A stretch of 64,000 bases of DNA from Oxalicibacterium flavum (GCF_014635065.1 NZ_BMCG01000002.1:620001-684000); one strand, 5' to 3'; positions 43,196 through 53,885 are shown, numbered from the stretch's first letter. A program made the numbers and translations. The notes: generated by a model not told the origin, from the letters alone.

Positions 43196-43963
43196 CTATT
43201 TCCCCAATGAAAACCATTGTTTAAATAAGTTAACAGAAGGCTTTTTATAAACAAATACTGTAGAACCTGAAATCCCCAATACTTGCTCATATGGAATTCC
43301 ATATTGCTCCAATTCATTCTTTGTCCCTAACATCTGAGGATCAAATTTTTGGCAGTGTTCACCAAAAATGCTATGAAGCAATTGTATAAAATCACATTTC
43401 CCAAAAATTCTCATATGATCTGCTTGGCCAAATCGACGAATCCTTTCTTCCAGGGCCAAATTCATATCGAGACATTCATCCGTGGATTCGGCCTCTCTAA
43501 AAGGAACACTAAAAATAAAATACCCTTCCGGCCTTAATATCCGCACATGCTCTTTGAGAACGGGCCCTACAGCGCATGGAATATGTTCCAATACGTGGTT
43601 ATGCACTATCAGATCAAAACTGGCATCAGGAATTTTATACAGATCTGAACATAGATCTATTTTGTGCATTAAACCCAATGTGGCGTATCTTTTATTTTCT
43701 GGGTCAATATCACATGGATGATATTTATTAGCGTCCGATTTCGAGAAAAAGTCATACAATGCTTTTTCTGGGGCGACGTGCAATACACTTCCACCGCTTT
43801 TGGGGAGACCAAGATATTTCAATACCAAGAATTGAAACCTTGTTCTTTCCAAGCTTCGACACGAAACGCAAATCGCGTTAGGCCTTGAGTTATATTCCTT
43901 GAATTTTTTTCCACCACATATTGGACAGGTTGCGATGGAGCTATTTTTATTGAAACCAAACAC
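43196..43963 (-). CDS. Methyltransferase with N-terminal zinc-ribbon
   Basis: A 255-residue protein. The N-terminus carries two CxxC pairs (TCPICGG and AICVSCRS, about residues 13-36), a likely zinc ribbon. The class I methyltransferase part shows VLHVAPEKALYDFFSK, HPCDIDPENKRYATLGLMHK, FDLIVHNHVLEHIPCAVGPV and RPEGYFIFSVPFRE, a Methyltransf_11-like pattern. This zinc-ribbon type appears in several polysaccharide clusters. It may methylate a sugar of the ABC-exported chain. The start at 43963 is well supported; the gap to manC is 96 bases. Confidence 0.87.
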   Translation of the reverse strand: MFGFNKNSSIATCPICGGKKFKEYNSRPNAICVSCRSLERTRFQFLVLKYLGLPKSGGSVLHVAPEKALYDFFSKSDANKYHPCDIDPENKRYATLGLMHKIDLCSDLYKIPDASFDLIVHNHVLEHIPCAVGPVLKEHVRILRPEGYFIFSVPFREAESTDECLDMNLALEERIRRFGQADHMRIFGKCDFIQLLHSIFGEHCQKFDPQMLGTKNELEQYGIPYEQVLGISGSTVFVYKKPSVNLFKQWFSLGK

Positions 43964-44059
43964 TTCACCCTCCTTTGATTTTTACATCCTAAAAATATGT
44001 GGTGAAGCGTTCCGGCTAAAAATTTAGGGTTTCCCCATGTTTTCAGATTTCTGAACGTC

Positions 44060-45487
44060 CTATGGCACTCGCCCATAATTGTCTTGAAACCGCACAATGT
44101 CATCCTCTCCCAGATATTCGCCGCTCTGTACTTCAATCATGACAAGATCGAGTACGCCGGGATTCTCCAAACGATGCTTGTGCCCTGCGGGGATATAGGT
44201 TGATTCATTTTTGTTGACAAGCAGTTCACGCTCGCCATTGACGACCTTGGCCATACCGCTCACCACGATCCAATGCTCACTGCGGTGATGATGCATCTGC
44301 AGACTTAGACTCGCGCCTGGCTTCACCTCAATCCTTTTGATTTTGAAGTTATTACCTTCTTCCAAGACAGTATATGTCCCCCAAGGGCGATGTACCTTAC
44401 GGTGATAATTAGCCGTGGCATGAGATTTAAGCTTAAGCTGCTTGACTACAGCCTTTACATCCTGCGCTCTGGACTGGTGCGCCACTAGTAGCGCATCCGG
44501 TGTATCAACAACCAGCAAATTATCGAGACCGATACCAGCGACAATACGAGACTCACTCTGAATATAGCAATTGTCCACATCGACCAGAAGCGTCTCGCCA
44601 TTGATCCTATTCCCACGTGCATCGGGCTTGACCAGTTCAGCCAGTGCACTCCATGACCCGATGTCGCTCCAGTCAAAATCTGCCCCAATAACAGCCACCT
44701 TGGAGGAGCGCTCCATAACGGCATAGTCGATGGAAATATCGGGACTCAATGCAAAAATTTCTTCATTCAGCACGACTGGCGTAATTTCCGGATTACTTCC
44801 CTGCAGAGTTTGCTCTACAGACGTCAGCACTTCGGGGGCAAACTCACGCAACGCAGCGATCATGTTCCCTGCGGTAAAACAGAACATGCCTGAATTCCAG
44901 GTAAAACGGCCAGACGCGATATATTCCTTCGCCGTTTGCAAGTCGGGCTTTTCGACAAACCTGGCAACCTTATGCGCGTCGGTTTTACCGATTTTTTCGC
45001 CGCTCTCTATATAACCGTAGCCTGTTTCCGGTCTTACTGGCTCCACACCAAAAGTTACCAGCCAACCATTCCGTGCAAGTTCGGTAGCTGCTGCCACCGC
45101 TTTGGAAAACGTCTCTTGATTACCAATCAAATGGTCTGCTGGCAGAACCAGTAAAACAGTGTCTTCACCATATTTTCCTCCCGCATATCGAGCGGCAGCA
45201 GCAACAGCCGGAGCCGTATTTCGGCCAACAGGTTCAAGCAGATAGTCGTGGGCGACAGGAGTACCAGTCACCTGGTATTCATCACGAGTCAGAAAATAGT
45301 ATTCCTTGTTTGTAACCGTTAGGACCCGTTCCACCCCGTCCAGCGAAGCTGCGCGTTGCAATGTCTTTTGCAACAGGGTGCCACCATCTGGCAGTTCAAT
45401 AAATGGCTTGGGCAACGTCTCACGTGATACTGGCCATAAACGCGAACCAGCTCCGCCAGACATGATTACAGGAAGAAACATCCTCAT
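44060..45487 (-). CDS. manC: Mannose-1-phosphate guanylyltransferase / mannose-6-phosphate isomerase
   Basis: A 475-residue bifunctional enzyme. The nucleotidyltransferase part begins FLPVIMSGGAGSRLWPVSRE with the pyrophosphorylase motif. The C-terminal cupin part (from about 365) has RPWGTYTVLEEGNNFKIKRI and LSLQMHHHRSEHWIVVSGMA, the metal-binding isomerase motif. It makes GDP-mannose for Gmd and mannosyltransferases. No phosphomannomutase gene is in the window; a mutase made elsewhere must supply mannose-1-phosphate. It is the first gene of the AT-rich module. Confidence 0.96.
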   Translation of the reverse strand: MRMFLPVIMSGGAGSRLWPVSRETLPKPFIELPDGGTLLQKTLQRAASLDGVERVLTVTNKEYYFLTRDEYQVTGTPVAHDYLLEPVGRNTAPAVAAAARYAGGKYGEDTVLLVLPADHLIGNQETFSKAVAAATELARNGWLVTFGVEPVRPETGYGYIESGEKIGKTDAHKVARFVEKPDLQTAKEYIASGRFTWNSGMFCFTAGNMIAALREFAPEVLTSVEQTLQGSNPEITPVVLNEEIFALSPDISIDYAVMERSSKVAVIGADFDWSDIGSWSALAELVKPDARGNRINGETLLVDVDNCYIQSESRIVAGIGLDNLLVVDTPDALLVAHQSRAQDVKAVVKQLKLKSHATANYHRKVHRPWGTYTVLEEGNNFKIKRIEVKPGASLSLQMHHHRSEHWIVVSGMAKVVNGERELLVNKNESTYIPAGHKHRLENPGVLDLVMIEVQSGEYLGEDDIVRFQDNYGRVP

Positions 45488-45570
45488 TCCTTAAATAAAT
45501 TGGGCAAACCGGGAATTGTAAATGCTTATGCATGGATACCCTCCCCATAAACATGGGAAATCTCTATGGA

Positions 45571-46737
45571 TTAGTCATTTCCGAACAAATCCCGGGTATA
45601 TATCTTGTCCTGAATATCCATCAGTTGCGCATCCAGCCGATTGGCCACAATCACATCCGCCTCTCGTTTGAATGCTTCCAGATCATTCACCACCCTGGAA
45701 CGGAAAAATTCACTCTCCTCCAGGACAGGCTCATAAACGATCACCTCGATGCCTTTGGCCTTGATGCGCTTCATGATTCCCTGGATGCTCGAAGCTCGGA
45801 AATTGTCCGAGCCGGCCTTCATGATCAGGCGGTAGATACCAACGACCTTGGGATTTTTCCGCACGATGGATTCGGCAATGAAATCCTTGCGGGTGGTATT
45901 GGATTCCACGATGGCGTGCACAAGATTCTGCGGAACATCGCGGTAATTGGCGAGCAATTGCTTGGTGTCCTTGGGAAGGCAGTAGCCGCCATAGCCAAAC
46001 GATGGATTGTTATAGTGGTTGCCGATTCGCGGATCCAGCGCCACACCCTCAATGATTTGGCGTGTATCGAGGCCATGCGTTGCTGCGTAGGTATCCAGCT
46101 CGTTGAAATAAGCCACGCGCATGGCAAGATAGGTATTAGAAAAAAGCTTGACGGCTTCAGCCTCGGTGGCGTCAGTAAACAGCACCTGGGCATCCTTTTT
46201 TACCGCGCCTTCGACCAACAAGTCTGCAAATACCCGCGCCCGCTCGGAGCGCTCGCCAATGATGATCCGTGAAGGGTAAAGGTTGTCATACAACGCCTTG
46301 CCTTCACGCAGGAATTCCGGCGAGAACATGACGTTCTCACAACCGGTCTTTTCCTTGATTCCGGCCGTGTATCCGACAGGGACCGTGGACTTGATCACCA
46401 TGACCGCGCGTGGATTGATCTGCCGGACATCGGCGATGACGGATTCGACGGAACGAGTGTTGAAGTAATTGGTATCGGCGTCGTAGTCGGTAGGCGTGGC
46501 AATGACGACAAAATCGGCGCCTTCATAGGCTTCCTGCTTGTCCAGAGTCGCCGTCAGATCAAGCGCTCGGTTCTGCAGAAAATCTTCGATCTCGGCATCG
46601 ATGATTGGTGATTTTCCACCATTGATTGTTGCAACCCGGTCGGGATTGATATCGATTGCAACCACTCGGTGATGCTGCGCCAACAGAACGGCGATGGACA
46701 TCCCTACATAACCTGTGCCGGCAATGGCAATTTTCAA
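45571..46737 (-). CDS. ugd: UDP-glucose 6-dehydrogenase
   Basis: A 388-residue enzyme oxidising UDP-glucose to UDP-glucuronate. The NAD loop is [37 protein letters not shown] and [20 protein letters not shown] are family motifs; the catalytic cysteine is Cys253 in GGYCLPKDT. The short length matches the E. coli Ugd type. It lies on the minus strand 83 bases upstream of manC, so the polysaccharide may contain glucuronate or a derivative. Base composition is near the chromosomal norm. Confidence 0.96.
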   Translation of the reverse strand: MKIAIAGTGYVGMSIAVLLAQHHRVVAIDINPDRVATINGGKSPIIDAEIEDFLQNRALDLTATLDKQEAYEGADFVVIATPTDYDADTNYFNTRSVESVIADVRQINPRAVMVIKSTVPVGYTAGIKEKTGCENVMFSPEFLREGKALYDNLYPSRIIIGERSERARVFADLLVEGAVKKDAQVLFTDATEAEAVKLFSNTYLAMRVAYFNELDTYAATHGLDTRQIIEGVALDPRIGNHYNNPSFGYGGYCLPKDTKQLLANYRDVPQNLVHAIVESNTTRKDFIAESIVRKNPKVVGIYRLIMKAGSDNFRASSIQGIMKRIKAKGIEVIVYEPVLEESEFFRSRVVNDLEAFKREADVIVANRLDAQLMDIQDKIYTRDLFGND

Positions 46738-46948
46738 TTTTTTGTCTCCGGCATGACGAGCTGAACTTTAAGCCTCTCCGCAACTGCACTCTTGCGAAAA
46801 TAATGATTTCCATACGGAAATTATGGGCCATAACCATTTTGCCACACCATCATGCAATTTTGTTATCTATTACATTTTGTCACTTCAACGGTACCCGTCA
46901 GCAATCCTTGACAGCGGCCGCCACTACGACGTGGATGCAACAATAGTT

Positions 46949-48241
46949 TTAGCGCAACAGATGAGTCGAGTTGAAAATGGCAAGGAACGTACTACCCTTC
47001 CCCTCCTCCGACTCGATCTCCAGCACCGCCCCATGCCGCAACAGCACATGCTTGACGATGGCCAGGCCGAGGCCGGTGCCCTGGGTTTCGCGGGAGCGGC
47101 TTTTATCGACGCGGTAGAAGCGCTCGGTCAGGCGGGCGATGTGTTCGGCGCGGATGCCGATGCCGCTGTCCTTGACCGAGAACTGCGGCCCTTTCGCGGT
47201 CTGTTGCCACTGAATGTGGATGTGGCCGCCATCCGGCGTGTAGCGGATGGCGTTGGTGACGAGGTTGCCGAAGGCACTGCGCAACTCGTCGGTGTTGCCA
47301 TCGATGTCGGGACCATCGATGTCGAGGGAAATCTTGTGGCGACCGCCGGAGAGCGCGTTGGCCTCCTGCAGCAGCTGTCCGAGCAGGTTGCGGATGTTGA
47401 CCTGCTCGGTGCGCAGCGGATAGTCGATCGATTCCAGCCGCGTCAGGGTCAGCATGTCCTCGATCAGGTTCTGCATGCGCTGGCCCTGCTCGATCATCAG
47501 CTTGAGGTGCCCCATGCGCACCGATTGTTCGAGATCCGGCTGGGCTTGGGCGATTTCCAGGAAGCCGTTGATGACGGTCAGCGGCGTGCGCAACTCATGC
47601 GAGGCGTTGGCGATGAAATCGCGGCGCATCATGTCGATGCGCTCGGTCTCGGTCACATCGTGAGTGACCAGGATCTGGCGGCGATTCTCGAACGGGATAA
47701 TCTGGACGATCAGCTTGCGATCCTTGACGTTGAGTGTCAGCGGCTGCTCATAGTGGCCGAGGATGATGTAGTCGATAAAGGCCGGATCGCGGATCAGATT
47801 GGTGACGCGCATGCCCTTGTCGCGCGTGTTGCTGAGTCCCAGGTGCTTTTCGGCAGCAGGATTGCACCATTCGAGGAACAGCACGTCGTCCATGATGGCG
47901 ACGCCGTCCGGCAGCAGGCTCATGGCCTGGCGGAAACGGGTCAGCCATTCACTGAGTTCCTTGCGGTTGCGCTCGTCGTCGCGGCGCAGGCGATACAGGC
48001 GCGAGAAGACATCGGTCCATGCGCCCCAGCCATCGGGCAGTTTTTCGCTTTCGGGATGATCGAGCCAGCCGGAGAGCAGATACAGATAATTGAGCTGAAC
48101 CAGCACCAGCGCCAGCAGGAACAGCAGGCCGGCCGCCAGCCCGGCGGTCAGGCCAAGGAAATAGCCGACCACTGCCGCCGCCGCCAGTACGATGACAAGC
48201 CGCAAGGCAGCAGGGATCCAGAACAGCAATTGGGGACTCAT
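46949..48241 (-). CDS. phoR: Phosphate-regulon sensor kinase PhoR
   Basis: A 430-residue membrane histidine kinase. Two membrane segments lie at the N-terminus (about 8-55), a PAS-like domain around 95-200 (LLPDGVAIMDDVLFLEWCNP), the H-box FIANASHELRTPLTVINGFL, the N-box FGNLVTNAIRYTPDGG and the G-boxes KDSGIGI and TQGTGLGLAIVK. It senses Pst status and phosphorylates PhoB. It follows phoB by 12 bases. The 211-base gap between phoR and ugd (46738-46948) holds only a weak hairpin ATTTCC-GTAT-GGAAAT. Confidence 0.95.
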   Translation of the reverse strand: MSPQLLFWIPAALRLVIVLAAAAVVGYFLGLTAGLAAGLLFLLALVLVQLNYLYLLSGWLDHPESEKLPDGWGAWTDVFSRLYRLRRDDERNRKELSEWLTRFRQAMSLLPDGVAIMDDVLFLEWCNPAAEKHLGLSNTRDKGMRVTNLIRDPAFIDYIILGHYEQPLTLNVKDRKLIVQIIPFENRRQILVTHDVTETERIDMMRRDFIANASHELRTPLTVINGFLEIAQAQPDLEQSVRMGHLKLMIEQGQRMQNLIEDMLTLTRLESIDYPLRTEQVNIRNLLGQLLQEANALSGGRHKISLDIDGPDIDGNTDELRSAFGNLVTNAIRYTPDGGHIHIQWQQTAKGPQFSVKDSGIGIRAEHIARLTERFYRVDKSRSRETQGTGLGLAIVKHVLLRHGAVLEIESEEGKGSTFLAIFNSTHLLR

Positions 48242-48253
48242 CGGCAGACCGGC

Positions 48254-48946
48254 TTATTTTTCGGAAAGCATATAGCCTACACTGCGCACGGTCTTGATCA
48301 GGGATTCCGCCTCTTTCAATGCCTTGCGCAAGCGCAGCACGTGGACGTCCACCGTGCGTTCCTCGATCACCACGTGGTCGCCCCATACCTTGTCGAGCAA
48401 CTGATTGCGCGAGAACACGCGTTCCGGATGCGCGAGGAAGAACTTGAGCAGCTTGAATTCGGCATGGCCGATGTCGATCTTTTCGTTGTGCAGGCTGACC
48501 GTGCAGCTGATCGGATCGAGCGTTACCGCTCCCGCCGTCATCAGCGTCTGCGAATGCTCGGGCGTCTTGCGGCGCAGCAGCGCATTGATGCGCGCGGTCA
48601 GTTCGCGCGGCGAGAACGGCTTGGTGACGTAGTCGTCGGCGCCGTTGTCGAGGCCGGCGATCTTGTCTTCTTCCATGCTCTTGGCAGTCAGCATGATGAT
48701 CGGCAGTTCGTTGAACTGGCGGTCGCCGCGGATGCGCGAAAGCAGGCGCAGACCGCTCTGGTCGGGCAGCATCCAGTCGAGCAGGATCAGTTGCGGCAGC
48801 CGCTGCTGCAGGAAATCCCAGGCTTCGCCGGCGGTCTGTGCCGCCACCACGTTCCAGCCAGCACCTTTCAGGGTAAATGTCACCAGTTCGACGATTGGGG
48901 CTTCGTCTTCGACGATCAGGATGGTCGGTTTGTCGGCGGTGGCCAT
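48254..48946 (-). CDS. phoB: Phosphate-regulon response regulator PhoB
   Basis: A 230-residue OmpR-type regulator. The receiver domain carries ILIVEDEAPIVELVTFTLKG, the phospho-acceptor in LILLDWMLPDQSG and the conserved Lys in VTKPFSPREL. The winged helix (about 130-225) includes EFKLLKFFLAHPERVFSRNQ and RTVDVHVLRLRKAL. The start at 48946 (MATADKPTILIVEDEAPIVE) is the family start. It would bind the Pho boxes at 53952, 54010 and 59688. Confidence 0.96.
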   Translation of the reverse strand: MATADKPTILIVEDEAPIVELVTFTLKGAGWNVVAAQTAGEAWDFLQQRLPQLILLDWMLPDQSGLRLLSRIRGDRQFNELPIIMLTAKSMEEDKIAGLDNGADDYVTKPFSPRELTARINALLRRKTPEHSQTLMTAGAVTLDPISCTVSLHNEKIDIGHAEFKLLKFFLAHPERVFSRNQLLDKVWGDHVVIEERTVDVHVLRLRKALKEAESLIKTVRSVGYMLSEK

Positions 48947-49062
48947 GTTGTTGGTTCTATTCCTTCTCTTTACTTGGTTAACGAAGACGATGCTAAACGT
49001 AGAATGCATCCGCATTAGTCGCTTCTACTGTGCTGAAACCACCCAACTACGCATTTCCTTCG

Positions 49063-49180
49063 CCGTCATTCCCGCGTAGGCGGGAATCCAGCACGTATAA
49101 CATTGCTCCGCTGTCAGTTTATTGCCTTGACATGCGTGATGCCTTAATTCCCTGGATTCCCGCCTACGCGGGAATGACGG
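49063..49180. repeat. Pair of dRS3-like repeats, inverted, between phoB and phoU
   Basis: Two perfect 29-base copies face each other: 49063-49091 (begins CCGTCATTCCCGC) and its reverse complement at 49152-49180, with 60 bases between. Each copy has the core ATTCCC-N8-GGGAAT and is itself a hairpin. Together they could fold into a long stem in the phoU-phoB mRNA. The rest of the 348-base gap (48947-49294) shows no gene and no clear Pho box. Confidence 0.9.
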
Positions 49181-49294
49181 AGAAAATAGTGCGGCGTAGT
49201 GGCAACAAATATGCTGAATGAAGGCGGGCGGCCGTCGCTTGAAGTGCGGAAAACGATCACACATTCGCCGCTCAGCATACCACCCCGCAGCATC

Positions 49295-49993
49295 CTACTC
49301 CGTCAGCTGCGCTGCCGCATAGTCGGTATGGCGAATATCCTTGCCTTCGACGATATAGATGACGTATTCGGCGATGTTCTTGGCATGGTCGCCGATGCGC
49401 TCGATCGCCTTCGCCACCCATAGCGTATCCAGCGCGCAGGAGATGGTGCGTGGATCCTCCATCATGAAGGTGATCAGGCTACGCATGACGGAGCGGAACT
49501 CGTGGTCGACCACGGCATCCTCCGCGATCAGGCGGACGGCTTGCTTGTCGTCGAGGCGTGCAAAGGCATCCAGTGCATCGTGCAGCATCTTGCTGGCACT
49601 GGCTGCCATCACACGGATGTTCTCGTAGTGGTTGATGGCGGTCAGGCCGCGTTCGCCGATGGCCTTGCCGGCACGCGCGATCTTGGTCGCCTCGTCGCCC
49701 ACGCGCTCGAGGTCGGTGATGACCTTGATGGTCGCCATCACGGTACGCAGGTCGTTGGCGGCCGGCTGGCGCTTGACGATCAGGTGGCTACAGGCATCGT
49801 CGAGCGAGACCTCGAGATTGTTGACGTTCTCGTCGGCCTTGATGATCTGTTCGGCCTGGTTGACGTTGCCGGTACGGAAAGCGGTGATCGCATCCTGGAA
49901 CTGGCTTTCGACGAGGCCGCCCATCAGCAGCACCTTGGAGCGGATCGTTTCCAGATCCATGTCGTACTGCTTGGAAGAGTGTTCGCCTGGCAT
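49295..49993 (-). CDS. phoU: Phosphate transport regulator PhoU
   Basis: A 232-residue protein of two PhoU helical bundles: MDLETIRSKVLLMGGLVESQ with the acidic metal-binding set in the first, and LRTVMATIKVITDLERVGDE and VAKAIERIGDHAKNIAEYVI (two ExxxD-type repeats) in the second. PhoU links the Pst transporter to PhoR and keeps the Pho regulon quiet when phosphate is high. AGGAGAATCACC precedes the ATG. It lies 34 bases after pstB. Confidence 0.96.
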   Translation of the reverse strand: MPGEHSSKQYDMDLETIRSKVLLMGGLVESQFQDAITAFRTGNVNQAEQIIKADENVNNLEVSLDDACSHLIVKRQPAANDLRTVMATIKVITDLERVGDEATKIARAGKAIGERGLTAINHYENIRVMAASASKMLHDALDAFARLDDKQAVRLIAEDAVVDHEFRSVMRSLITFMMEDPRTISCALDTLWVAKAIERIGDHAKNIAEYVIYIVEGKDIRHTDYAAAQLTE

Positions 49994-50027
49994 GGTGATT
50001 CTCCTGAATATGCTGTGGTTGTCGCGA

Positions 50028-50813
50028 TCAGCCGAAGCGGCCGGTGATGTAGTCCTGGGTATCCTTCTTGGCCGGGTTCATGAAGATCTGGTCGGTCTCG
50101 CCGAATTCGACGAGCTCGCCCAGGTACATATAGGCCGTGAAGTCCGAGCAGCGTGCCGCCTGCTGCATGTTATGAGTCACGATGGCGATCGTGTAGTCGC
50201 CCTTCAGCTCGCTGATCAGTTCCTCGATCTTGGCGGTCGAGATCGGATCGAGCGCCGAGGTCGGCTCGTCGAGCAGCAGCACGTCGGGCTTGACCGCCAC
50301 GCCGCGCGCGATGCACAGGCGCTGCTGCTGGCCGCCGGACAGCGACAGGCCGCTCTTGTTGAGCTTGTCCTTGACCTCGGTCCACAGCGCGGCCTTGTTC
50401 AGCGCCCATTCGACGCGCTCGTCCATCTCGCCCTTGGGCAGGTTTTCATAGAGACGCACGCCGAAGGCGATGTTGTCGTAGACCGACATCGGGAATGGTG
50501 TCGGCTTCTGGAACACCATGCCGACCTTGGCGCGCAGCATGTTGACGTCCTGCCCCGGCTCGAGGATGTTGCTGCCGTGGTAAAGAATCTTGCCTTCGGC
50601 GCGCTGACCCGGATACAGGTCGTACATGCGGTTGAAGGTGCGCAGCAGCGTCGATTTGCCGCAACCCGACGGTCCGATGAAGGCCGTGACCTTCTTGTCG
50701 TGGATGTCGAGGTTGATGTTCTTCAGTCCCTGGAATCCACCGTAGTAGAAATTGAGGTTCTGGATCTGCAGCGTCTTCTTGTTGATCGTATCGATCGTGG
50801 ATTGAGTGGTCAT
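50028..50813 (-). CDS. pstB: Phosphate ABC transporter ATP-binding protein PstB
   Basis: A 261-residue ATPase: Walker [21 protein letters not shown], signature [20 protein letters not shown] and Walker [41 protein letters not shown] is the Q-loop of the PstB subfamily. It powers high-affinity phosphate uptake through PstA and PstC. It lies 12 bases after pstA. Confidence 0.97.
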   Translation of the reverse strand: MTTQSTIDTINKKTLQIQNLNFYYGGFQGLKNINLDIHDKKVTAFIGPSGCGKSTLLRTFNRMYDLYPGQRAEGKILYHGSNILEPGQDVNMLRAKVGMVFQKPTPFPMSVYDNIAFGVRLYENLPKGEMDERVEWALNKAALWTEVKDKLNKSGLSLSGGQQQRLCIARGVAVKPDVLLLDEPTSALDPISTAKIEELISELKGDYTIAIVTHNMQQAARCSDFTAYMYLGELVEFGETDQIFMNPAKKDTQDYITGRFG

Positions 50814-50825
50814 GGCTTACCCGAA

Positions 50826-51701
50826 TCAGTGTTGGTTCTTTTGGTGGAACATCGCGCGCGACAGGATATTGAGCGCCAGCACGCTGAAGGTGATCAGCAG
50901 CGCCCCGCCCCATGCCAGCTCGCGCCAGTTGTCGTAGGGACTCATGGCGAACTGGTAGATCACTACCGGCAGGTTGGCCATCGGCGCGTTCATGTTGGTG
51001 CTGAAGAACTGGTTGTTGAGCGCGGTGAACAGCAGCGGCGCGGTTTCGCCCGAGATGCGCGCCACCGCCAGCAGCACGCCGGTGATGACGCCGGCCTTGA
51101 CCGCGCGCAGGCGGACGAAGGTCGCCACGCGCCAGCGCGGCGCGCCGAGTGCGAACGCCGCCTCGCGCAGGCTGGTCGGCACCAGGCCGAGCATGTTGTC
51201 GGTAGTACGCACCACCACCGGAATCGCGATCAGCGAGATCGCGAAGCTGCCGGCCCAGCCCGAAAAATGCTGGACGTTGGCTACGTAGATCGCATAGATG
51301 AACAGGCCAATCACGATCGACGGCGCCGACAACATGATGTCGGTGACGAAGCGCGTCACCTTGGCGAACAGGCTGACCTCGCCGTACTCAGCCAGATAGA
51401 CACCGGCCAGGATGCCGATCGGCGTGCTGATGAAGGTGGCGGCGCCGACCATCAGCAGGCTGCCGACGATGGCATTCATCAGACCACCGCCCTCGCTGCC
51501 CGGCGCCGGCGTGGTATGGGTGAAGATATCGAGGCCGATCGCGCCGATGCCCTTGACCACCAGCGTGAACAGAATCCAGCCGAGGAAGAACAGGCCCAGC
51601 ACCATCGCCAGGAAAGACAGCGCGATACCCGCGCGGTGGATCATCAGACGCTTGCGGTAGACCGGATTGCCGGCCGCCGCCTGCATGACGTCATTGCTCA
51701 T
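50826..51701 (-). CDS. pstA: Phosphate ABC transporter permease PstA
   Basis: A 291-residue permease with six membrane segments. The start is ATG at 51701 ([20 protein letters not shown]), overlapping the pstC stop (ATGA). A much longer frame runs antisense-like through pstC in another reading frame and is not coding. The EAA-type loop is [20 protein letters not shown]. Typical PstA features include the [20 protein letters not shown] periplasmic segment. Confidence 0.95.
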   Translation of the reverse strand: MSNDVMQAAAGNPVYRKRLMIHRAGIALSFLAMVLGLFFLGWILFTLVVKGIGAIGLDIFTHTTPAPGSEGGGLMNAIVGSLLMVGAATFISTPIGILAGVYLAEYGEVSLFAKVTRFVTDIMLSAPSIVIGLFIYAIYVANVQHFSGWAGSFAISLIAIPVVVRTTDNMLGLVPTSLREAAFALGAPRWRVATFVRLRAVKAGVITGVLLAVARISGETAPLLFTALNNQFFSTNMNAPMANLPVVIYQFAMSPYDNWRELAWGGALLITFSVLALNILSRAMFHQKNQH

Positions 51702-52726
51702 TTTCCGCCCTCCTTGTGGGCCATGCCAAGCAGCATCAGCTTGGCAGCCGACAGCACGACAAAAGTGATCAGGAACAGGATCAGACCAAGTGCGAACAGC
51801 GAGGACACGTGCAGCACGGTTTCGGCCTCGGCGAATTCGTTGGCCAGCGTCGAGGCGATACTGTTGCCGGCCGCGAACAGCGACCACGACAGCTTGTGCG
51901 CGTTGCCGATCACGAAGGTGATCGCCATCGTCTCGCCAAGCGCGCGGCCCAGACCCAGCATGACGCCGCCGACCACGCCGATGCGCGTGTAAGGCAGCAC
52001 GATCTTGCGCACCACTTCCCACTTGGTGCAGCCCATCGCGTAGGCCGACTCCTTGAGGACCGGCGGCACGATCTCGAACACGTCGCGCATCACGGAGGCG
52101 ATGAACGGGATGATCATGACAGCCAGGATGATGCCGGCCGCCAGGATGCCGATACCCATCTGCGGGCCGCGGAACAGTTCGCCGATCACCGGCAGCTGCC
52201 CCAGCGTCGAGGCCAGCGCCGGCTGGATGTAGTCGGAGAACAATGGCGCGAACACGAACAGGCCCCACATGCCGTAGATGATGCTGGGCACGCCGGCCAG
52301 CAGTTCGACGGCGGTGCCGAGCGGACGCTTGAGCCAGTTGGGGCAGATTTCGGTGAGGAACAATGCGATGCCGAAGCTGACCGGAAACGCGATCAGCAAG
52401 GCGAGAAACGAGGTCACCAGCGTGCCGACGATGGCGATCGCCGCACCGTACTGGTCGTTGACAGGATCCCATTCCACGCTGGTGAGGAAGGGCAACCCGA
52501 ATTCCTTCAATGCCGGCCATGCGCCTATCATCAGCGAGGCGATGATGCCCAGCAAGACCAGCAGCACGGTCAATGCAAAAAGGAAGGTGACTTTGTGAAA
52601 CAGGAAATCCTGCACCCGCTGGCGACGCATGGTGGCCATCAACGCCTTGCCGAAGGCGGCTTCTCTCTGGGCGGCGGCGTCATGCGTGATCATGGGTTCG
52701 GATAGGGAATTTGGATTGGCGCTCAT
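51698..52726 (-). CDS. pstC: Phosphate ABC transporter permease PstC
   Basis: A 342-residue permease with about six to seven membrane segments and a long cytoplasmic N-terminus. The EAA-type loop is [40 protein letters not shown] is the usual periplasmic stretch. It forms the channel with PstA. The gap to pstS is 115 bases. Confidence 0.95.
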   Translation of the reverse strand: MSANPNSLSEPMITHDAAAQREAAFGKALMATMRRQRVQDFLFHKVTFLFALTVLLVLLGIIASLMIGAWPALKEFGLPFLTSVEWDPVNDQYGAAIAIVGTLVTSFLALLIAFPVSFGIALFLTEICPNWLKRPLGTAVELLAGVPSIIYGMWGLFVFAPLFSDYIQPALASTLGQLPVIGELFRGPQMGIGILAAGIILAVMIIPFIASVMRDVFEIVPPVLKESAYAMGCTKWEVVRKIVLPYTRIGVVGGVMLGLGRALGETMAITFVIGNAHKLSWSLFAAGNSIASTLANEFAEAETVLHVSSLFALGLILFLITFVVLSAAKLMLLGMAHKEGGK

Positions 52727-52841
52727 GTTTTTCTATGCCCGAAGGGGCTGCCACGTTGTCGATGTCTGATTTGGCATCGTCACCGGGGCAACCCTTGCAA
52801 CTTCATTCAAACAGCGAAGGATTCGCTATACACAAGAACCA

Positions 52842-53885
52842 TTACCAGACGGCCTTGCCGGAAGCGTCCTTGACGTTGGCTTTCCATGCGTCCTGGACCA
52901 GCTTGACGACCGGCGCCGGCATTGCCACGTAGTCGAGTTCGGAAGCTGCCTCGCCGCCGTTCTTGTAAGCCCAGTCGAAGAACTTCAGGACTTCCTTGCC
53001 GCGCTCAGCCGAAGCCTGCTGCTTGTGAACCAGGATGAACGAAGCACCCGTGATCGGCCAGCTGGCCTTGCCCGGCTGGTTGGTCAGCACCACGCCCATG
53101 CCCGGAGCCTTGGCCCATTCGGCGCCGGCTGCGGCTGCCTTGAAGGACGCATCGTCAGGCTGCACGAACTCACCGGCGCTGTTCTTCAGCTGGGTGTGCG
53201 ACATCTTGTTCTTCTTGGCATAGGCATACTCGACATAGCCGATCGAACCGCGGATACGCTGCACGTTGGCGGCCACGCCTTCGTTACCCTTGCCACCCAC
53301 GCCGGTCGGCCATTTGACGGCGGTACCGGCACCCACGCCTTCCTTGAACTCAGGCACGGTCTTCGACAGGAAATCGGTCCACAGGAAGGTAGTGCCCGAA
53401 CCATCCGAACGGTGGACCACGGTGATGTCCGAATCCGGCAGCTTGACGCCCGCGTTCAGCGCGGTGATCTGCGGATCGTTCCATTTGGTGATCTTGCCGA
53501 GGTAGATGGCAGCGATCACTTCCGGAGTGAATTTCAGTTGACCAGGCGCCACGCCGTCGAGGTTGACGATCGGCACCACGCCGCCCATGATGGCCGGGAA
53601 CTGCAGCAGGCCTTCTGCTTCCAGGTCTTCCGCTTTCAGCGGCATGTCGGATGCGCCGAAATCGACGGTCTTGGCCTTGATCTGCTTGATGCCACCGCCC
53701 GAGCCGATCGACTGGTAGTTCAGACCGGTACCGGTGGAAGCCTTGTAGGTTTCAGCCCATTTGGAATAGATGGGGTATGGGAAAGTCGCACCGGCGCCGG
53801 TGATATCGGCGGCCATTGCGGACGACAGTGCCATGGCTGCGCTGGCGGCAACGAAGGCGGATTTGACAAGATGATTCAATCGCAT
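52842..53885 (-). CDS. pstS: Periplasmic phosphate-binding protein PstS
   Basis: A 347-residue precursor with a signal peptide (MRLNHLVKSAFVAASAAMAL, cut near AMA). Phosphate-ligand motifs are visible: ITGAGATFPYPIYSKWAETY, IGSGGGIKQI, DFGASDMPL and VVHRSDGSGTTFLWTDFL. It hands phosphate to PstCA. AAGGAGCAGTC precedes the ATG, and a Pho box lies about 67 bases upstream. It heads the pstSCAB-phoU-phoB-phoR run. Confidence 0.97.
   Translation of the reverse strand: MRLNHLVKSAFVAASAAMALSSAMAADITGAGATFPYPIYSKWAETYKASTGTGLNYQSIGSGGGIKQIKAKTVDFGASDMPLKAEDLEAEGLLQFPAIMGGVVPIVNLDGVAPGQLKFTPEVIAAIYLGKITKWNDPQITALNAGVKLPDSDITVVHRSDGSGTTFLWTDFLSKTVPEFKEGVGAGTAVKWPTGVGGKGNEGVAANVQRIRGSIGYVEYAYAKKNKMSHTQLKNSAGEFVQPDDASFKAAAAGAEWAKAPGMGVVLTNQPGKASWPITGASFILVHKQQASAERGKEVLKFFDWAYKNGGEAASELDYVAMPAPVVKLVQDAWKANVKDASGKAVW

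Noticed and set aside
46823-49018. A 731-codon plus-strand frame opposite phoR and phoB
   Set aside because: Antisense to clear two-component genes; no motif supports it.
49632-51992. A 786-codon plus-strand frame opposite phoU, pstB and pstA
   Set aside because: Antisense shadow; the transporter genes on the minus strand have complete motifs.
51702-52520. Upstream extension of the pstA frame within pstC
   Set aside because: The frame is open by composition only; the ATG at 51701 overlaps the pstC stop and gives the family N-terminus.
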